Positions 11,540 to 21,881 of a stretch of 64,000 nucleotides of DNA are shown here, one piece after another (within the stretch, counting starts at the first letter, position 1; each line of letters opens with the position of its first letter). Under the pieces are notes generated by a model. It did no database searches, had not been told where the DNA came from, and worked only from the letters and a program-made list of their open reading frames with translations. Origin of the DNA: Carya illinoinensis (Eukaryota > Streptophyta > Magnoliopsida > Fagales > Juglandaceae). The stretch spans positions 20,411,364 through 20,475,363 of the forward strand of contig NC_056762.1 of the NCBI RefSeq assembly GCF_018687715.1, written 5' to 3'. The translations under genes and the position numbers were made by a program.

Positions 11540-13600
11540 GGTTAAGGGAACTTGTAATGCTCAGTTGGTTGACGTGGTGGCCACCTTATGAGGGGAGACA
11601 TCCTCCTTAAAGAAGGAGCAGGATTGACAACATGCATTAAGGGAAAATATTTTACAATAGATTAGTAATTTAGCATCTAATTTTGACAACTTGGTGCAAC
11701 TCTCCACTAGAACTAATTTTGGGGAAGGACTGTTGGGAAACACTCAATTGAAGCTGAATACTAATCCTTTCTTTGATGGGCAGGGTGGAATCTAGGTGAG
11801 AATACTTAATTACGCCCAAAAAATAATGCAGTAGTTGTAGTACAGTTTTGGGGTGTCGATCCCACACAGAGACAATTTAAAAGAATAGCAGAAGGAACAA
11901 AAAAACTAAAAAAAATATTAAATAAGTAATGGAGAACAAAAATTAATTTTAACTGTAAATTAAAGTGAAGCAAAGTGATTAATGAAAAAAATACTCAAAT
12001 TTGACGAACAGTAGAGCGTCGGGAATCCCTTGCACAAATTCAATATTTTAATTATTCTTAATTCATTGGATAACTCAATTAGGAACTCAATTCCCCAAAT
12101 TTCCAATCGGAAGGTATAGATTTATAAACCAAAATTAAATCAAATGTAACCCTTTGAAAAATCATACACCACTTTGAATATATAAAATTACTATCCCTAT
12201 TGAGAAAATCTAACGACGACAATATATTTAGAGAGCGATATTACAGCAAAAAACTAAATCAATATAGATAAATAATTGATCCGAACATAATCAAAGAACT
12301 AATCCATTCAATAAAAAAAGCATGACTGAATCCATAAACATAATAAACTCTATGATTATTCGGGGAAGAAATCATCAACAATGAATTGAGAATGATAAAA
12401 CAAAAGAGTTTTAGTAATTGAAAATCAAAACATGAATTAAAAATAAATTAGAAATATTATATAATGTACAAGTTCATCCCTAGCCTTACTTGAGAATTTA
12501 GTTACCCATAAATATAATGGACAACAAGAATATCTAGAGAAAGATGAAGCAAATGGCAGCCATGGAAGTGATTTTTTTATCTCTTCAAATTTGTCTCTTG
12601 TGCCTCTCCTCTTCTCTATTTCGTACTAATGATATGCTTATATAGGGTAGGAAAGAAAGTCTAATGTCTTCTTAATTTCTGCATAAAAAAATCGTCTAAA
12701 TTTTAAGACTCATCTTGGCAGCCATGTACGTGCTTCAGGAGTTCGAATTTAGAAATTCTTATTAGAGACAAATTTATAACCCTTTAAGGTAGCTTTCTAA
12801 TGCATCAATAACTGCATCAATCCGATGTTTGAGTAAACAACTACAGTTAAAATACTAAAATATGTCCAAATTGTCTCCTAGCAAATTTTGGATTTGGACT
12901 TCTTGCAATTTCCTTTTGTGATTTTTTTTTTCTTGATCCAAATTGCTCTCAAATCCCATGAAGATCCTCTTTTGAATTTGACTGGAATTTGACTTCCTCT
13001 TTTATAAACTCTGAAATTAAACATAAAAATTACTTAGGAGTATCCCAACGTAAATAGAAACTCAATTTAAGAATATGCATTAATTCCTATTATTTCTATT
13101 CAAATTTTAGCATTTTAATCCAATAATAAGGTATTTAGAGTGCACTTTCACACACTCATCAATACTCCATTTGAATTTTCCTTGCTTTGATGGTGGAGAT
13201 CCCAACGAGTGGATTCTAAAGGCACATCAATTCTTTTCCTACTGCCAAGCACTAGAGGATCACAAGCTCCAAATTTCTTCCTTCCACATGGAGGGGAAGG
13301 CACTATTGTGGTACAACTGGTTGATGGAATCTAGCCAAGTAGCAAGCTGGGAGGACTTCTTGGTGGCTCTTCGAATTTGCTTTGGACCTTTAGCATATGA
13401 GGACCCGATGGGAGCATTCACAAAGTTTCAGCAAACAGGTAGTGTGGAGTACCATACTAAATATAAGTTCCTATCCAACAAAATCACTGGTGTTAGTGAG
13501 GAATTTCGCATCTGCACCCTCTTAAGTGGACTTAGAGATGAGTTGAGGATTATAGTTACCATGTTCAAACCAACCACCCTTTTGGCGCCTTTGGCCTAGT
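11540..13600 (+). pseudogene. gag of the non-autonomous gypsy element, split by an insertion
   Basis: The N-terminal part (about 11540-11800) carries phrases such as REN.LQ.ISNLASNFDNLVQLSTRTNF. The main gag domain resumes at 13171-13599 with FPCFDGGDPNEWILKAHQFF, MEGKALLWYNWL and LLSGLRDELR, the retrotransposon gag capsid signature. The 11807-13160 insert lies between them. Stops interrupt the N-terminal part. Confidence 0.75.
11807..13160. mobile_element. 1.35-kb insertion of unknown class inside gag
   Basis: A non-coding AT-rich block separates two halves of gag and is bracketed by AATACT (11801-11806 and 13161-13166), a possible 6-bp target duplication. It starts TAATTACGCCC, contains TGTCGATCCCACACAGAGAC near 11849 and ends GTGCACTTTCACACACTCATC. 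I see no terminal inverted repeat, no LTR pair and no protein. A non-autonomous element of unknown type is the best description. Confidence 0.45.
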
Positions 13601-13701
13601 ACGATTGCAAGAAGAAGAAATATGGAGGAGAAATCATAATTACTATAAACCCAATGCCCAAACCCACTTCATACCCAACCTTTGCCAAGCCATATATATT
13701 A

Positions 13702-13918
13702 AGGCTCATTTAAGATACAATAAGTGTTTTATCTAACATAATCTCATCTTATCTCATCATTACAACTTTCTCAAATTTCAAGACAAAATATAATAAATAA
13801 TTCAAAATTTTCAAATCTCAAAGCAATAATAATTTAAAAAAATAATATTATAATAATATTTTATTCAACTCTCATCTTAATTCATCTCATCTCAACTTAC
13901 TATCCAAACCACACCTAA
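13702..13918. mobile_element. AT-rich MITE, copy 3
   Basis: It runs from GGCTCATTTAAGATAC to ACTATCCAAACCACACCTAAG. It has the family landmarks TCATCTTATCTCATCATTACAAC, TTTCTCAAATTTC, ATTTTATTCAACT and CTCATCTCAACTTAC. It lies between gag and protease of the non-autonomous gypsy element, so it inserted later. Confidence 0.7.
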
Positions 13919-14129
13919 GACTTCTTGGACCTAATCCCATACTCAGACTACTAGCCCCTCCAACAAAACCTAAACCCAATATTGTCCCAACTAGAAGAAA
14001 CTCATAACCCATTAAGCGTAATAGTGTATAACCCCCAATCAGATGCAAGATAGGAGAGAAAAAGGGTTTTCCTTCAACTAAGATGAAAAGAACCAACCTA
14101 GACACAGGTGCAATTGACCAAAAATTTAT

Positions 14130-14626
14130 TTGTTGGAAGGTATGGAGTTAGAGGCAGATGAGGAGGAAGGGAAGGAAGAAGAGGAGGTCCCTAACCAACC
14201 AGATATTGAGGCTACCCAGCAATGTAAGAAGCAAAGTCGTTGGGCATTCTCTACATGCCACAACAGGCGCACCTTCACCCTAGACCATCAAGTTAGTAGG
14301 GAAATTAAATCATCAAATAGTTATCGTTTTGATTGATACTGGTAGCACACAGCTTTATAGATCTAAATGTAGCAAGAAGAGCCAAGCTACTAGTGGAAGC
14401 AAGCCACTTGGTGGTGCAAGTTGCTAATGGGAAAACCCTCCCTTGTCGAGGTTGCTGTAAGGTAATTACTTTCAAATTACAACACTATGATTTTTTAGCT
14501 AATCTCTATTTACTAACCCTAGGAGGTTGTGATATTATATTGGAAGTTGACTGGCTGAGAAGTCTGGGTACTATTCAGTGGAATTTTGTGGATCTAAGTA
14601 TGAGGTTTTCCATAAGTGGGAGGTAG
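14130..14626 (+). pseudogene. Gypsy aspartic protease region (broken)
   Basis: A Glu-rich linker (EADEEEGKEEEEVPNQP) precedes the catalytic Asp-Thr-Gly-Ser motif near 14330-14345. A frame change then leads to HSFIDLNVARRAKLL and GGCDIILEVDWLRSLGTI, the conserved end of the gypsy protease fold (usual form GxDIILGxDWL). The catalytic triad and the flank sit in different frames, so no working protease can be made. Confidence 0.8.
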
Positions 14627-14879
14627 TTATGGTTATAAGGCCTAAAACTACCCAAGGACATCCTAGAGGAAGATCAAAAAATGAGTAAAGCAACTATGGT
14701 AGAATGTAGAGGGGTCTGACTACAACTAGTGGAGGCAAGCAATTCCAAAGTGAAGGCACCAGTAGATTCTGCCATACAAAATGTCCTAAATAATTACCAG
14801 ACAGTGTTTGTTGAACCAAGTGGACAACCACCACCCAGGAGTCATGATCACCAAATCTAGCTTCAAGATGCAACCAAAC

Positions 14880-15764
14880 CCACTTGTGAGAGGCCATATC
14901 ATACCCATACTACCAGAAGGAGGAGATTGAGCAGTTAGTAAAAGAAATGCTGTGGGCAGGGATTATTCAGCCTAGTCAAAGTCCATATTCTTCACCAGTC
15001 CTCCTAGAGGAAGACAGATGGAAGTTGGCACATGTGTGTCAATTATCAGGCTCTAAACAAGGAGCAATAAGCTGAGGGACTGGGCTATGCGGTTCCCATT
15101 GGCACAATGGTCCTACAACACTGCACACATCTACAAGATTCTACCCCTCTGAAGCTGTGTATGGACGACCACCGCCACACCTCCTTCTATATGAGCTAGG
15201 ATCCACCGTTGTACAAGTAGTCGAAGAGGAGATGAAGAGTTGGGATTTTGTCCTAACATTGGTACATGAAAACCTACTAGAAGCTCAATCAAAGATGAAG
15301 CATTATGCAGACAAGAAAAGAATAGAGAGGGAGTTCAATATCGAGGATTGGGCTTATCTATGGCTACGTCCGTATGACAGATGATAGTGGCCTTGAGGAG
15401 AAATTTAAAGCTATCTCCAAAGTGTCATGGCTCTTCCAAACCATACAAAAGATTGGGAAGGTCGCATGCAAGCTCAATTTACCAAAGACCTCTAAGATCT
15501 ACCCAGTATTTCATGTATCGTGCCTCAAGAAGAAGCTCGGAGCTCAGGTAGTCTCTAACCCTAACCTGCCATCCATCATGGAGGACAAAAAAATAATTCC
15601 TGAGCTAGAGAAGATAATAGAGAGTTGTTTAAAGAAAAAGGGAAATAGAGCTAGAGCTGAGCTACTGGTCTAGTTGAGGGGTTCGACAAAAAAGGATGCA
15701 ACATGGGTGAACTTGGAGGAGCTGCGGCAAAATTTTCTAGACCTTAAGGGCAAGGTCTTTTAAA
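14880..15764 (+). pseudogene. Start of RT joined to integrase C-terminus and chromodomain-like tail
   Basis: At 14890-15062 the frames read like the start of gypsy RT ([20 protein letters not shown], then a cysteine-valine-asparagine-tyrosine-QALNKE motif). At about 15064-15090 the sequence jumps to the integrase C-terminal region (LPLAQWSYNTA, YGRPPPHLLLYELGS, HYADKKRIEREF). It continues with the conserved KIYPVFHVSCLKKKLG and a chromodomain-like tail (ATWVNLEELRQNFLDLKGKVF). The join removes about 1.8-2 kb compared with intact relatives. Frameshifts remain near 15370-15384. Confidence 0.8.
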
Positions 15765-15773
15765 GGTGGAGGT

Positions 15774-16162
15774 TGTGATATGAGCCTCGGTCATGAAGGG
15801 GGAATATCATCTGCCAAGGCTACATCTGATGGGGAATTTTCTTATTTGTTTGGGGTAGTTTTATACTTTCCATTTTAATTGTTGAAGTTGGGTCATTAGT
15901 TTATGTTGGTTGGGATAGGGGCCATTTATTAGTCATGGGTCATTGAATTTAGTGGGTTAATTTGTAAGTTAATGTATTCATGGTCTGCACGATTTCGTGC
16001 ACTTAAGAAGTAAGTTATTTGTTGTCTGCTTATTTATTGTATTGTTGGGATTGAATGAAGATTATCTTTAGCCCTATTTCTTCTTTGTGAATTGTGGAGG
16101 CCTGCTGACTCCTTGAATTTCCAATAAAAAAATTATTTGTTAATTATCCGACTCATAATAAT
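15774..16162 (+). repeat. 3' LTR of the non-autonomous gypsy element
   Basis: It begins TGTGATATGAGCC after the polypurine tract AAAGGTGGAGGT and runs to the GA tract. It is collinear with the 5' LTR, with many substitutions. Confidence 0.75.
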
Positions 16163-16165
16163 TGG

Positions 16166-16167
<2 letters not shown>

Positions 16168-16229
<62 letters not shown>
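16168..16229. repeat. (GA)n microsatellite flanking a gypsy insertion (right side)
   Basis: A run of about 60 bp directly after the 3' LTR. It is the partner of the 11048-11122 run. Confidence 0.9.
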
Positions 16230-16232
<3 letters not shown>

Positions 16233-17425
16233 GAAGGAGAGAGAGAGGTAAGAATGGAAATTTACCAGCATGATGAGTAGTAGCTAGCAATGGCAAAGGA
16301 TTGCAGCAGCATGGCCTATGGAGCAAGGCCTTGGTAGCGATGGTGCATGATAGGAGTATGCTTTTTTAGGCATTGAAAAACCATCATCTCATTCTTGGTC
16401 ATTCCCACAACCTCAATAGAGTAGAGCAATGACTATTTATGATCAAGTGCAAATATTTATTGGGATTTCAAAAACCATTCAAAACCAATATATGTTCCAG
16501 CATATAGGTTTTGAAAGATGTAAACATGCATTATTTATGGAGAAAAGAGGAAGCATATGTGAAGTCTAAATAATTTAGGAGCTACGCATGAAATCAGAGA
16601 GTATCATAGAAAAAGTCCATGAGATTGTGTTCTTTTCTTCTCTTGCCATTTGACAATTCTCTTCTCTACTCCAAATGACTCCAAAATCCATATCAAAGCC
16701 TTATCTCAAAGAGACTAGATTTTATATGGAATTAAAAATGAATAATATTATTCTAAAGTCTCTGCACCATACACCAACCATGTGTCATAATTTGAATATA
16801 GTTTTTTTACTATAATTTGAGAATTGGCAACATAAGAGAATTGGTTGAACTTAATCTTAAACAAATTCTCATAATTGAATACGTGAAGTCTGAATAAAGT
16901 TAAAAAGTTATTTGAATATAATTTATTAACATTATTATTTTTGTTTTAAAATTTGTAAAAGTCTTAATTGATTTTTATGTTTGATATCACCTTCAGTCAG
17001 TTTCCTTCACCAGTTTTTCAAGGCAACTTAACACAAGAAATTTCTTCTAAATGATAAAACCGTAACATCATTTGGAGCATATATTTTATAAAGCATCACA
17101 TATGCATATGCATAGTATTGCAACTCAGAAATGAAAATTCTATTACATAGAACCATCCATCAAATTCAAGTACATAGCAAAACACACGAATTTAGAGTAA
17201 CCCATCCATTTCGTTTACACTATTGACATAATTTCGATTAAGTTGATCCAACTCCATATAAACATGAGATAAGCTTAGGTCTAAAAAAAAGGAGTTTATA
17301 CCTTGAAGCGCAAGGGATGGCTCTCATCAAGGAAGAAACTTCATGAGAGGTAATTGTTGTTGGGTTTGAGGTCAAGGAATGAGCCACAAGGGACCCAAAA
17401 CTAGTCATCAAAATTGATTTGCAGG
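16230..17425. other. Spacer, possibly the rest of LTR-like copy 1
   Basis: AT-rich with no credible coding frame. A partial match to the MITE core (TTTTAAAATTTGTAAAAG near 16945) is too short to claim. I could not align it with the end of the second copy. Confidence 0.4.
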
Positions 17426-18140
17426 ATGTATGTCACGCTTCATACCTAGGGGCAAACCCTTTTAACCCAAAATCCATAATAATAAGAACTTAAATACAAA
17501 AAGTTCTCCCAAACCAAATGTCTCAGAATTTCTTCCAAATAAAATAAACTAAGCACGGGTGAAATTTCTCTTAACTTAGACAAAACCACTTATGCCACTT
17601 GACACTTATCTCACATTTTTACTTACAATCCTGTCACGTGCCATCTATTCCAACTATCACAAATATCAAAGTCATGAAAAAAAATGGTGGAGATAAAGGG
17701 ATGAGTCCATCGACTCAAAAAGTAGCGAACCTATACTTCTTTTTATAAGGCAATAAAAAAAATAAGCAACAAACATATAATAGTGTGTAAGCATGAGCCA
17801 ATTACAAAATGTGGAATAGATAGTTCTAACAAATATGGTAGCGGTACTTTCAAAAAAATTTCTTTGTGAATAACAATATATACAAAAGACCTTAGGTACA
17901 AGGGTACTAAACAACATCAAAAACAAAAACGGATTCCTTGACTCCATGTTAACCCTCATGACAGAGGTGTGCATATCTACAGTTTGCCAATCAAAACATA
18001 AACCAATGTTTTTTTCACTAAGGTGAGTGCACTCAAAACAGAGGCCATGTTTACCTTCCATCATAGGGTTTTACATTTTGCAGATAGCCAAACAGAATAT
18101 AAATCACTTTGTCACCAAAGTGATTGCACTCAAAACAGTG

Positions 18141-18251
18141 ACCACTATTATATCTCATGGCAGGCTTGAAATTGGAGGCCACTATTATATTCTGTGGCAG
18201 GGCTAGAAATCAAGGGCCACTATTATATCCCATGGCAGGGCCAGAAATCAG
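18141..18251. repeat. Three 37-bp tandem units inside LTR-like copy 2
   Basis: GGCCACTATTATATYCYRTGGCAGGG plus a GAAATCA tail occurs three times with a few changes. Copy 1 has a single unit near 9817, so the array expanded in copy 2. Related units occur near 55450-55540. Confidence 0.75.
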
Positions 18252-18346
18252 AGCATAATAGAACCTTATGCCTTAGAGTTTTCAGATACAATGCAATAAC
18301 CAAATAGTATACTGATAAAGTCATATCATATAATTAGATAAAATAT

Positions 18347-18438
18347 ATATTTTTGATAGGTAAATAGGATTTTACTGATCATAAGAATAAGGCAAAAGCC
18401 CAAATACACAGATCATATACAAGAACAATCCCTAGGAT
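18347..18438 (-). mobile_element. Short 5'-truncated LINE tail with 17-bp target duplication
   Basis: Minus-strand reading gives a LINE 3' tail of a type widespread in woody plants: TTGGGCTTTTGCCTTATTC and then TTACCTATCAAAAATAT. It is flanked by ATAATTAGATAAAATAT (18330-18346) and ATAATTGGATAAAATAT (18439-18455). Copy 1 carries a single uninterrupted version of this flank near 9934-9952, the empty site. Confidence 0.75.
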
Positions 18439-20377
18439 ATAATTGGATAAAATATTTCAGAATCTATGTTCACATTTTATGTAGTACAGAAATAGAGTAC
18501 AAAAATTACTTATGTATATACCAATAATGTTAAAATGTCACATTTCATGTTCAGATACAAAGAATAGTACAAAAAATGACTAACAAAAATATGACCCATA
18601 CCAATATAAAACCAACCTAACAAAAATATGACCCAAACCAAAGCTCGATAATAGCCAAAATCCATGAGCCCAAAAGCAGTCCATAAAAAAATAGTCAACC
18701 ATGTCACCTCGAGCTTATAATGACCCAAGCACAACATCCAAAAACACTACTCCACCAATAGATTAGCACAATCTCCATGGATTCACTTAAATCCCATTTC
18801 AACACACATCATGTTTACATTCATAATCCCGACACATAAAAACAAGAACTCACATCTTTCAACATCAACCAAGCCCTCAAATTACTCAAACCACAATTCC
18901 AACATCCAGCATAGACAACTCAATCTTACAGTAGGCACCAAACAAAACAGTCATGAAAACCAAGGGTGATAACATGTAGGGGTGTAACCGGTCCGGTTCA
19001 GTCCGGTTTTGGACAAAATTTAGGACCAAACCGCTATGCACCGGTTTTGTATTTTTCAAAACCAATTATGCACCGGCTACCCTCCTAAACCGGTACTTTG
19101 GTTTTACCGATTTCTGATCTAATTCGGTCCAGTTTTCCAGATGTGACATCCTGTTTTTACGTGTATTTTCACTGAAGGAGTTTTTTAATTTAATTATTAC
19201 ATTAGTTCTTTTATTTTAAGTTATTGTATTTTAATTGGTTTTATTTTAGTTTGATGTGGTGTTTAATTTATTTTAGTCGTTTTATGTTTTTGAAAATCGT
19301 TTTCGTCGGATTAGTTTTTTAGACTCCGGAGGTGAGGTCTGGACCTCATTTTCTTTCTCCATCTTTTCTTTTCTCTTTTTCTTTTTTACTTTTTTTCCTT
19401 TTTTCTTTTACCTTTTCTTCTTTTCTTCTTTCTTTTTCTTTTCTTCTTCTTCTTTTTCCTCCTTCCTCCCATGCGCACGTCTCTCCCTCTCTTCCCATCG
19501 CTGTCCAGTTGAGCCACCCAGACCCACTACCACCGGCAGACTTGGCCGACACCACCCCCACCAATCAACTCCCCTTCAGCCGGCGCACCACCCCACCAAT
19601 TTTCAGCCCCATCCGCGCCGCCGTTAACCCCCTACAGCCCATCTAAGCCGCACGGCTTTGAGCCATTTCTGGCACCATCGCTCCACCTCCGGCCACTACC
19701 TCTTCACCACTTCATCCTCTACCTCTTGTTGTCCTAACCCATCCAATTTCGACCCCGATCCGTTGCCGGAGCAGCTCCCACGAGCTCAACTTTGATCTGC
19801 CCCTTTTTGCACTTCCACCGCCGTTTCCACTGCCACCCACGACCAAAAGCTCACTTCCATTAGCTTCATAAACATCTCTAGACCATTTCCTATCAATTTT
19901 GTGTCTTGGTTTGTCCCCGTTCGAAAGTGAGTAATTTACTACCCATGGCCACAATGTAAAATACACTGTTACGTTGTTTTTTCTCTGCCGTTTGCAACGT
20001 CGTGATTCTTCAAAAAATACCTTATAGTGCTGTAAGTATTTTTCAAACTCTATTTTAGATTTAAATATATTATTGCTTTTATAATAAATTATTGGACTAG
20101 TTGGTTGATTCTGGACTGAGTCTGAGGAGTTCGGGGGTCAGATGGATTGAGGACGGAGTTGTTTGGTTGATGTTGATTTTTTTGTTAGAGATATTTGTGC
20201 CTTGATGATTGCATTGTATAGTGCACGCATGTTCATGTTTAAAAAAGGGAAAATCAAATTTTCGTGTAGTTGTATGCATGTACATGTGTTTGTAAAATGA
20301 AAACTGGGCTTGTAAGCGAGAAATGATTTATGGTATATGTGAATGGTTGGATTGACTGGTTCGAGTCAGAGGCACGT

Positions 20378-20582
20378 GTAGGGATGGTGGTAAGGAGGGA
20401 CGGTGGTAGAATCCCGCCTGAGGTTCCCGCCTACGGTGCACACGGCGTAGGGATGGTGGTAAGCAGGGACGGTGGTAGAATCCCATCTGTGATTCCTGCC
20501 TATGGTGCACGCGTAGGGACGGTGGTGAGCATGGATGGTGGTAGAGTCCGGCCTGCGATTCCGGCCTACAGTGCTCTGATGG
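20378..20582 (+). repeat. Three tandem 66-69-bp units within the solo LTR
   Basis: Units start GTAGGGAYGGTGGT at 20378, 20447 and 20513 and contain GGTGGTAGA.TCC and GCCTAYGGTGC. The corresponding part of the intact LTRs holds a different array (GGCCAAATGGACTTTTGGCG-type words), so tandem arrays in this LTR family turn over quickly. Confidence 0.8.
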
Positions 20583-20662
20583 TCTAGTTTTTAAGCCATT
20601 ATCGGGGATAATGGCGATGTTATGTTTAAAAGATATGTTTTGGGCCAAAATGAGATTTTGGC

Positions 20663-20863
20663 GTGCGTGGAAAAAATGTGGTTTTATGGGATTTGTGCAT
20701 TTGCATTCTTTTATGCATATTGTTTGAGTTTAATATGTTTTTATCTTGTGGCGTTTGGATCTTTACTTACCTGCGGCACCATTTTGATACCGTAGATTTT
20801 GATGCAAAGATCGAGGAGGAGGAGGAGGCTGAGCCCGAGGAGGCAGCTCTGCCGGAGTATTGA
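20663..20863 (+). other. Short acidic reading frame conserved between LTR subfamilies
   Basis: This 66-codon frame ends FDAKIEEEEEAEPEEAALPEY. The LTRs at 40101-42278 and 47422-49576 carry, in the same relative position and orientation, a frame ending FGAELEDEEEEAEPEDAAPPGC. The preceding 35 residues also align (LW.LCI...CILFEF..FLS..VW). Stop codons fall at the equivalent place. It could be a translated micro-ORF in the retroelement leader, or simple nucleotide homology of an acidic purine tract. No known domain. Confidence 0.35.
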
Positions 20864-21881
20864 TTTAGAGTTTATGTTTTGTAGTTTGGTTTGAAACAAT
20901 ATTTGTAGCTTGTAATATTTTATTATGTATGTTTTGAACGGGTTTGTATTAAACGTAGAAGAATTCTGGTACTTAGTTATATGACTCTGTTTATCCGCTG
21001 CGTGTTTTCTTTTGCACACTTGTTGCATGTACACACACTTGGCACTTGACGATAGGGTGGTGATCCGTGTGGTCATCATCCCGACGTCTCGATTTCTCCG
21101 TGTACGTACGTGGGATTTGGGGGCGTCACACTAGTTTTAATGTATTATATTATATATTATATAATACTATAGTGATTATATATTGTATTATATTATAATA
21201 TATATTATAATTGTATATATTATAGTATATTATAATATATAGTGATATAGTATTAGTATAACTATTAGTATGCACTATATAATATTAGTATAACTATTAA
21301 TACAATAAACAAAATGATATAAGATTTTAAAATTTAATATTATATTAATTAGTAATTTATCATATAATGCAAACTATTTTATATATAGTTATATATTATA
21401 TATAAATATTATATACAATAGAAAAAATTAAAAAATATATATAAACGGTCTGGTCCAATTTTAGAAAAAGAAAAATAAAAACCGAACCAATTTTGACCGG
21501 TTTTAAGAAAAATAAAACTGGTACTGGACCAAACCAAACTCGGGACTGGACCGATCCCACCGGTTTGGTCCTGTTCGGTCCGATTTATCGGTTTGCCAGT
21601 TTTTTTTTTACACCCCTAATAACATGGGTAGAGATTGAGGGTACCTTACTCAACTCGAAGCAATGATCGGTCAATTTGAGAGTGAGGTGCTATTGTCTAG
21701 AGATGGTTCACAGTGGTTTGAAACACTTGGTGAAATGAGGTGGTGCAGCCACCTCCGGTGGCCTTTAGTGGTCGTAGTGGCTATCCTACCACAAAGAGAA
21801 AGAGGGAAGTAGGAGACAAAAATAAAGGAGAGAGGGGGATTAACGAAAAAAGAAGAAGACGGGCTAGGTTGTTACAAAGTA

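Larger units (their letters stand above)
11123..16162 (+). mobile_element. Non-autonomous Ty3/gypsy element, RT to integrase core deleted
   Basis: Two related LTRs of about 387 bp (11123-11509 and 15774-16162) share GAGCCT.GGTCA, GGGGAATTTTCTTATTTGTTTGGG and TTTAGCCCTA. They flank a plus-strand internal region with gag, aspartic protease, the start of RT and the C-terminal end of integrase with a chromodomain-like tail. After the 5' LTR, TTGGTCTCAAAGCC (11511-11524) is a degenerate initiator-Met primer-binding site. Before the 3' LTR, AAAGGTGGAGGT is the polypurine tract. The middle of RT, all of RNase H and the integrase catalytic core are missing. The gag is split by a 1.35-kb insert and a MITE lies before protease. 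Many stops; it could only move with help in trans. Confidence 0.85.
19142..21130 (+). mobile_element. Solo LTR of the chromovirus family (plus orientation)
   Basis: It starts TGTGACATCC and ends GATTTGGGGGCGTCACA. The last 70 bases (GACGTCTCRATTTC, GTGGG.ATTTGGGGGCGTCACA) and the first 35 (GTGTATTTTC) match the 2.15-kb LTRs of the gypsy element at 40101-49576. Length 1,989 bp, no internal region. It lies in the hAT-like element. The flanks CCAGA and CTAGT do not form a convincing duplication, so one end may have been lost or mutated. Confidence 0.8.
18977..21618. mobile_element. hAT-like non-autonomous element, 8-bp target duplication
   Basis: The element starts TAGGGGTGTAAC and ends TTACACCCCTA, an 11-bp terminal inverted repeat. 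It is flanked on both sides by ATAACATG (18969-18976 and 21619-21626), an 8-bp duplication typical of the hAT superfamily. The subterminal regions are rich in CCGGT and CGGTCC words on both strands. Copy 1 shows the unoccupied site (GATAGAGTGGGTAGAG near 10872). Without the solo LTR inside it the element is about 650 bp and codes for nothing. Confidence 0.85.
17431..21876 (-). mobile_element. LTR-like repeat, copy 2, interrupted by two insertions
   Basis: It aligns with 9160-11060. The left end reads TGTCACGC and the right end GGTTGTTACA (TGTAACAACC on the minus strand), the form expected of a minus-oriented LTR. Flanking ATGTA (17426-17430) and AAGTA (21877-21881) differ by one base and could be a target duplication. 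Removing the hAT-like insertion (18977-21618 plus duplication) and the LINE tail leaves about 1.7 kb. No internal retroelement domains, so a solo LTR is likely. Confidence 0.5.

Noticed and set aside
19332..19646. 104-codon frame with Ser/Phe-rich start resembling a signal peptide
   Set aside because: It lies inside the solo LTR, in its CT-rich tract equivalent to the purine tract of the intact LTRs; the hydrophobic start is composition only.
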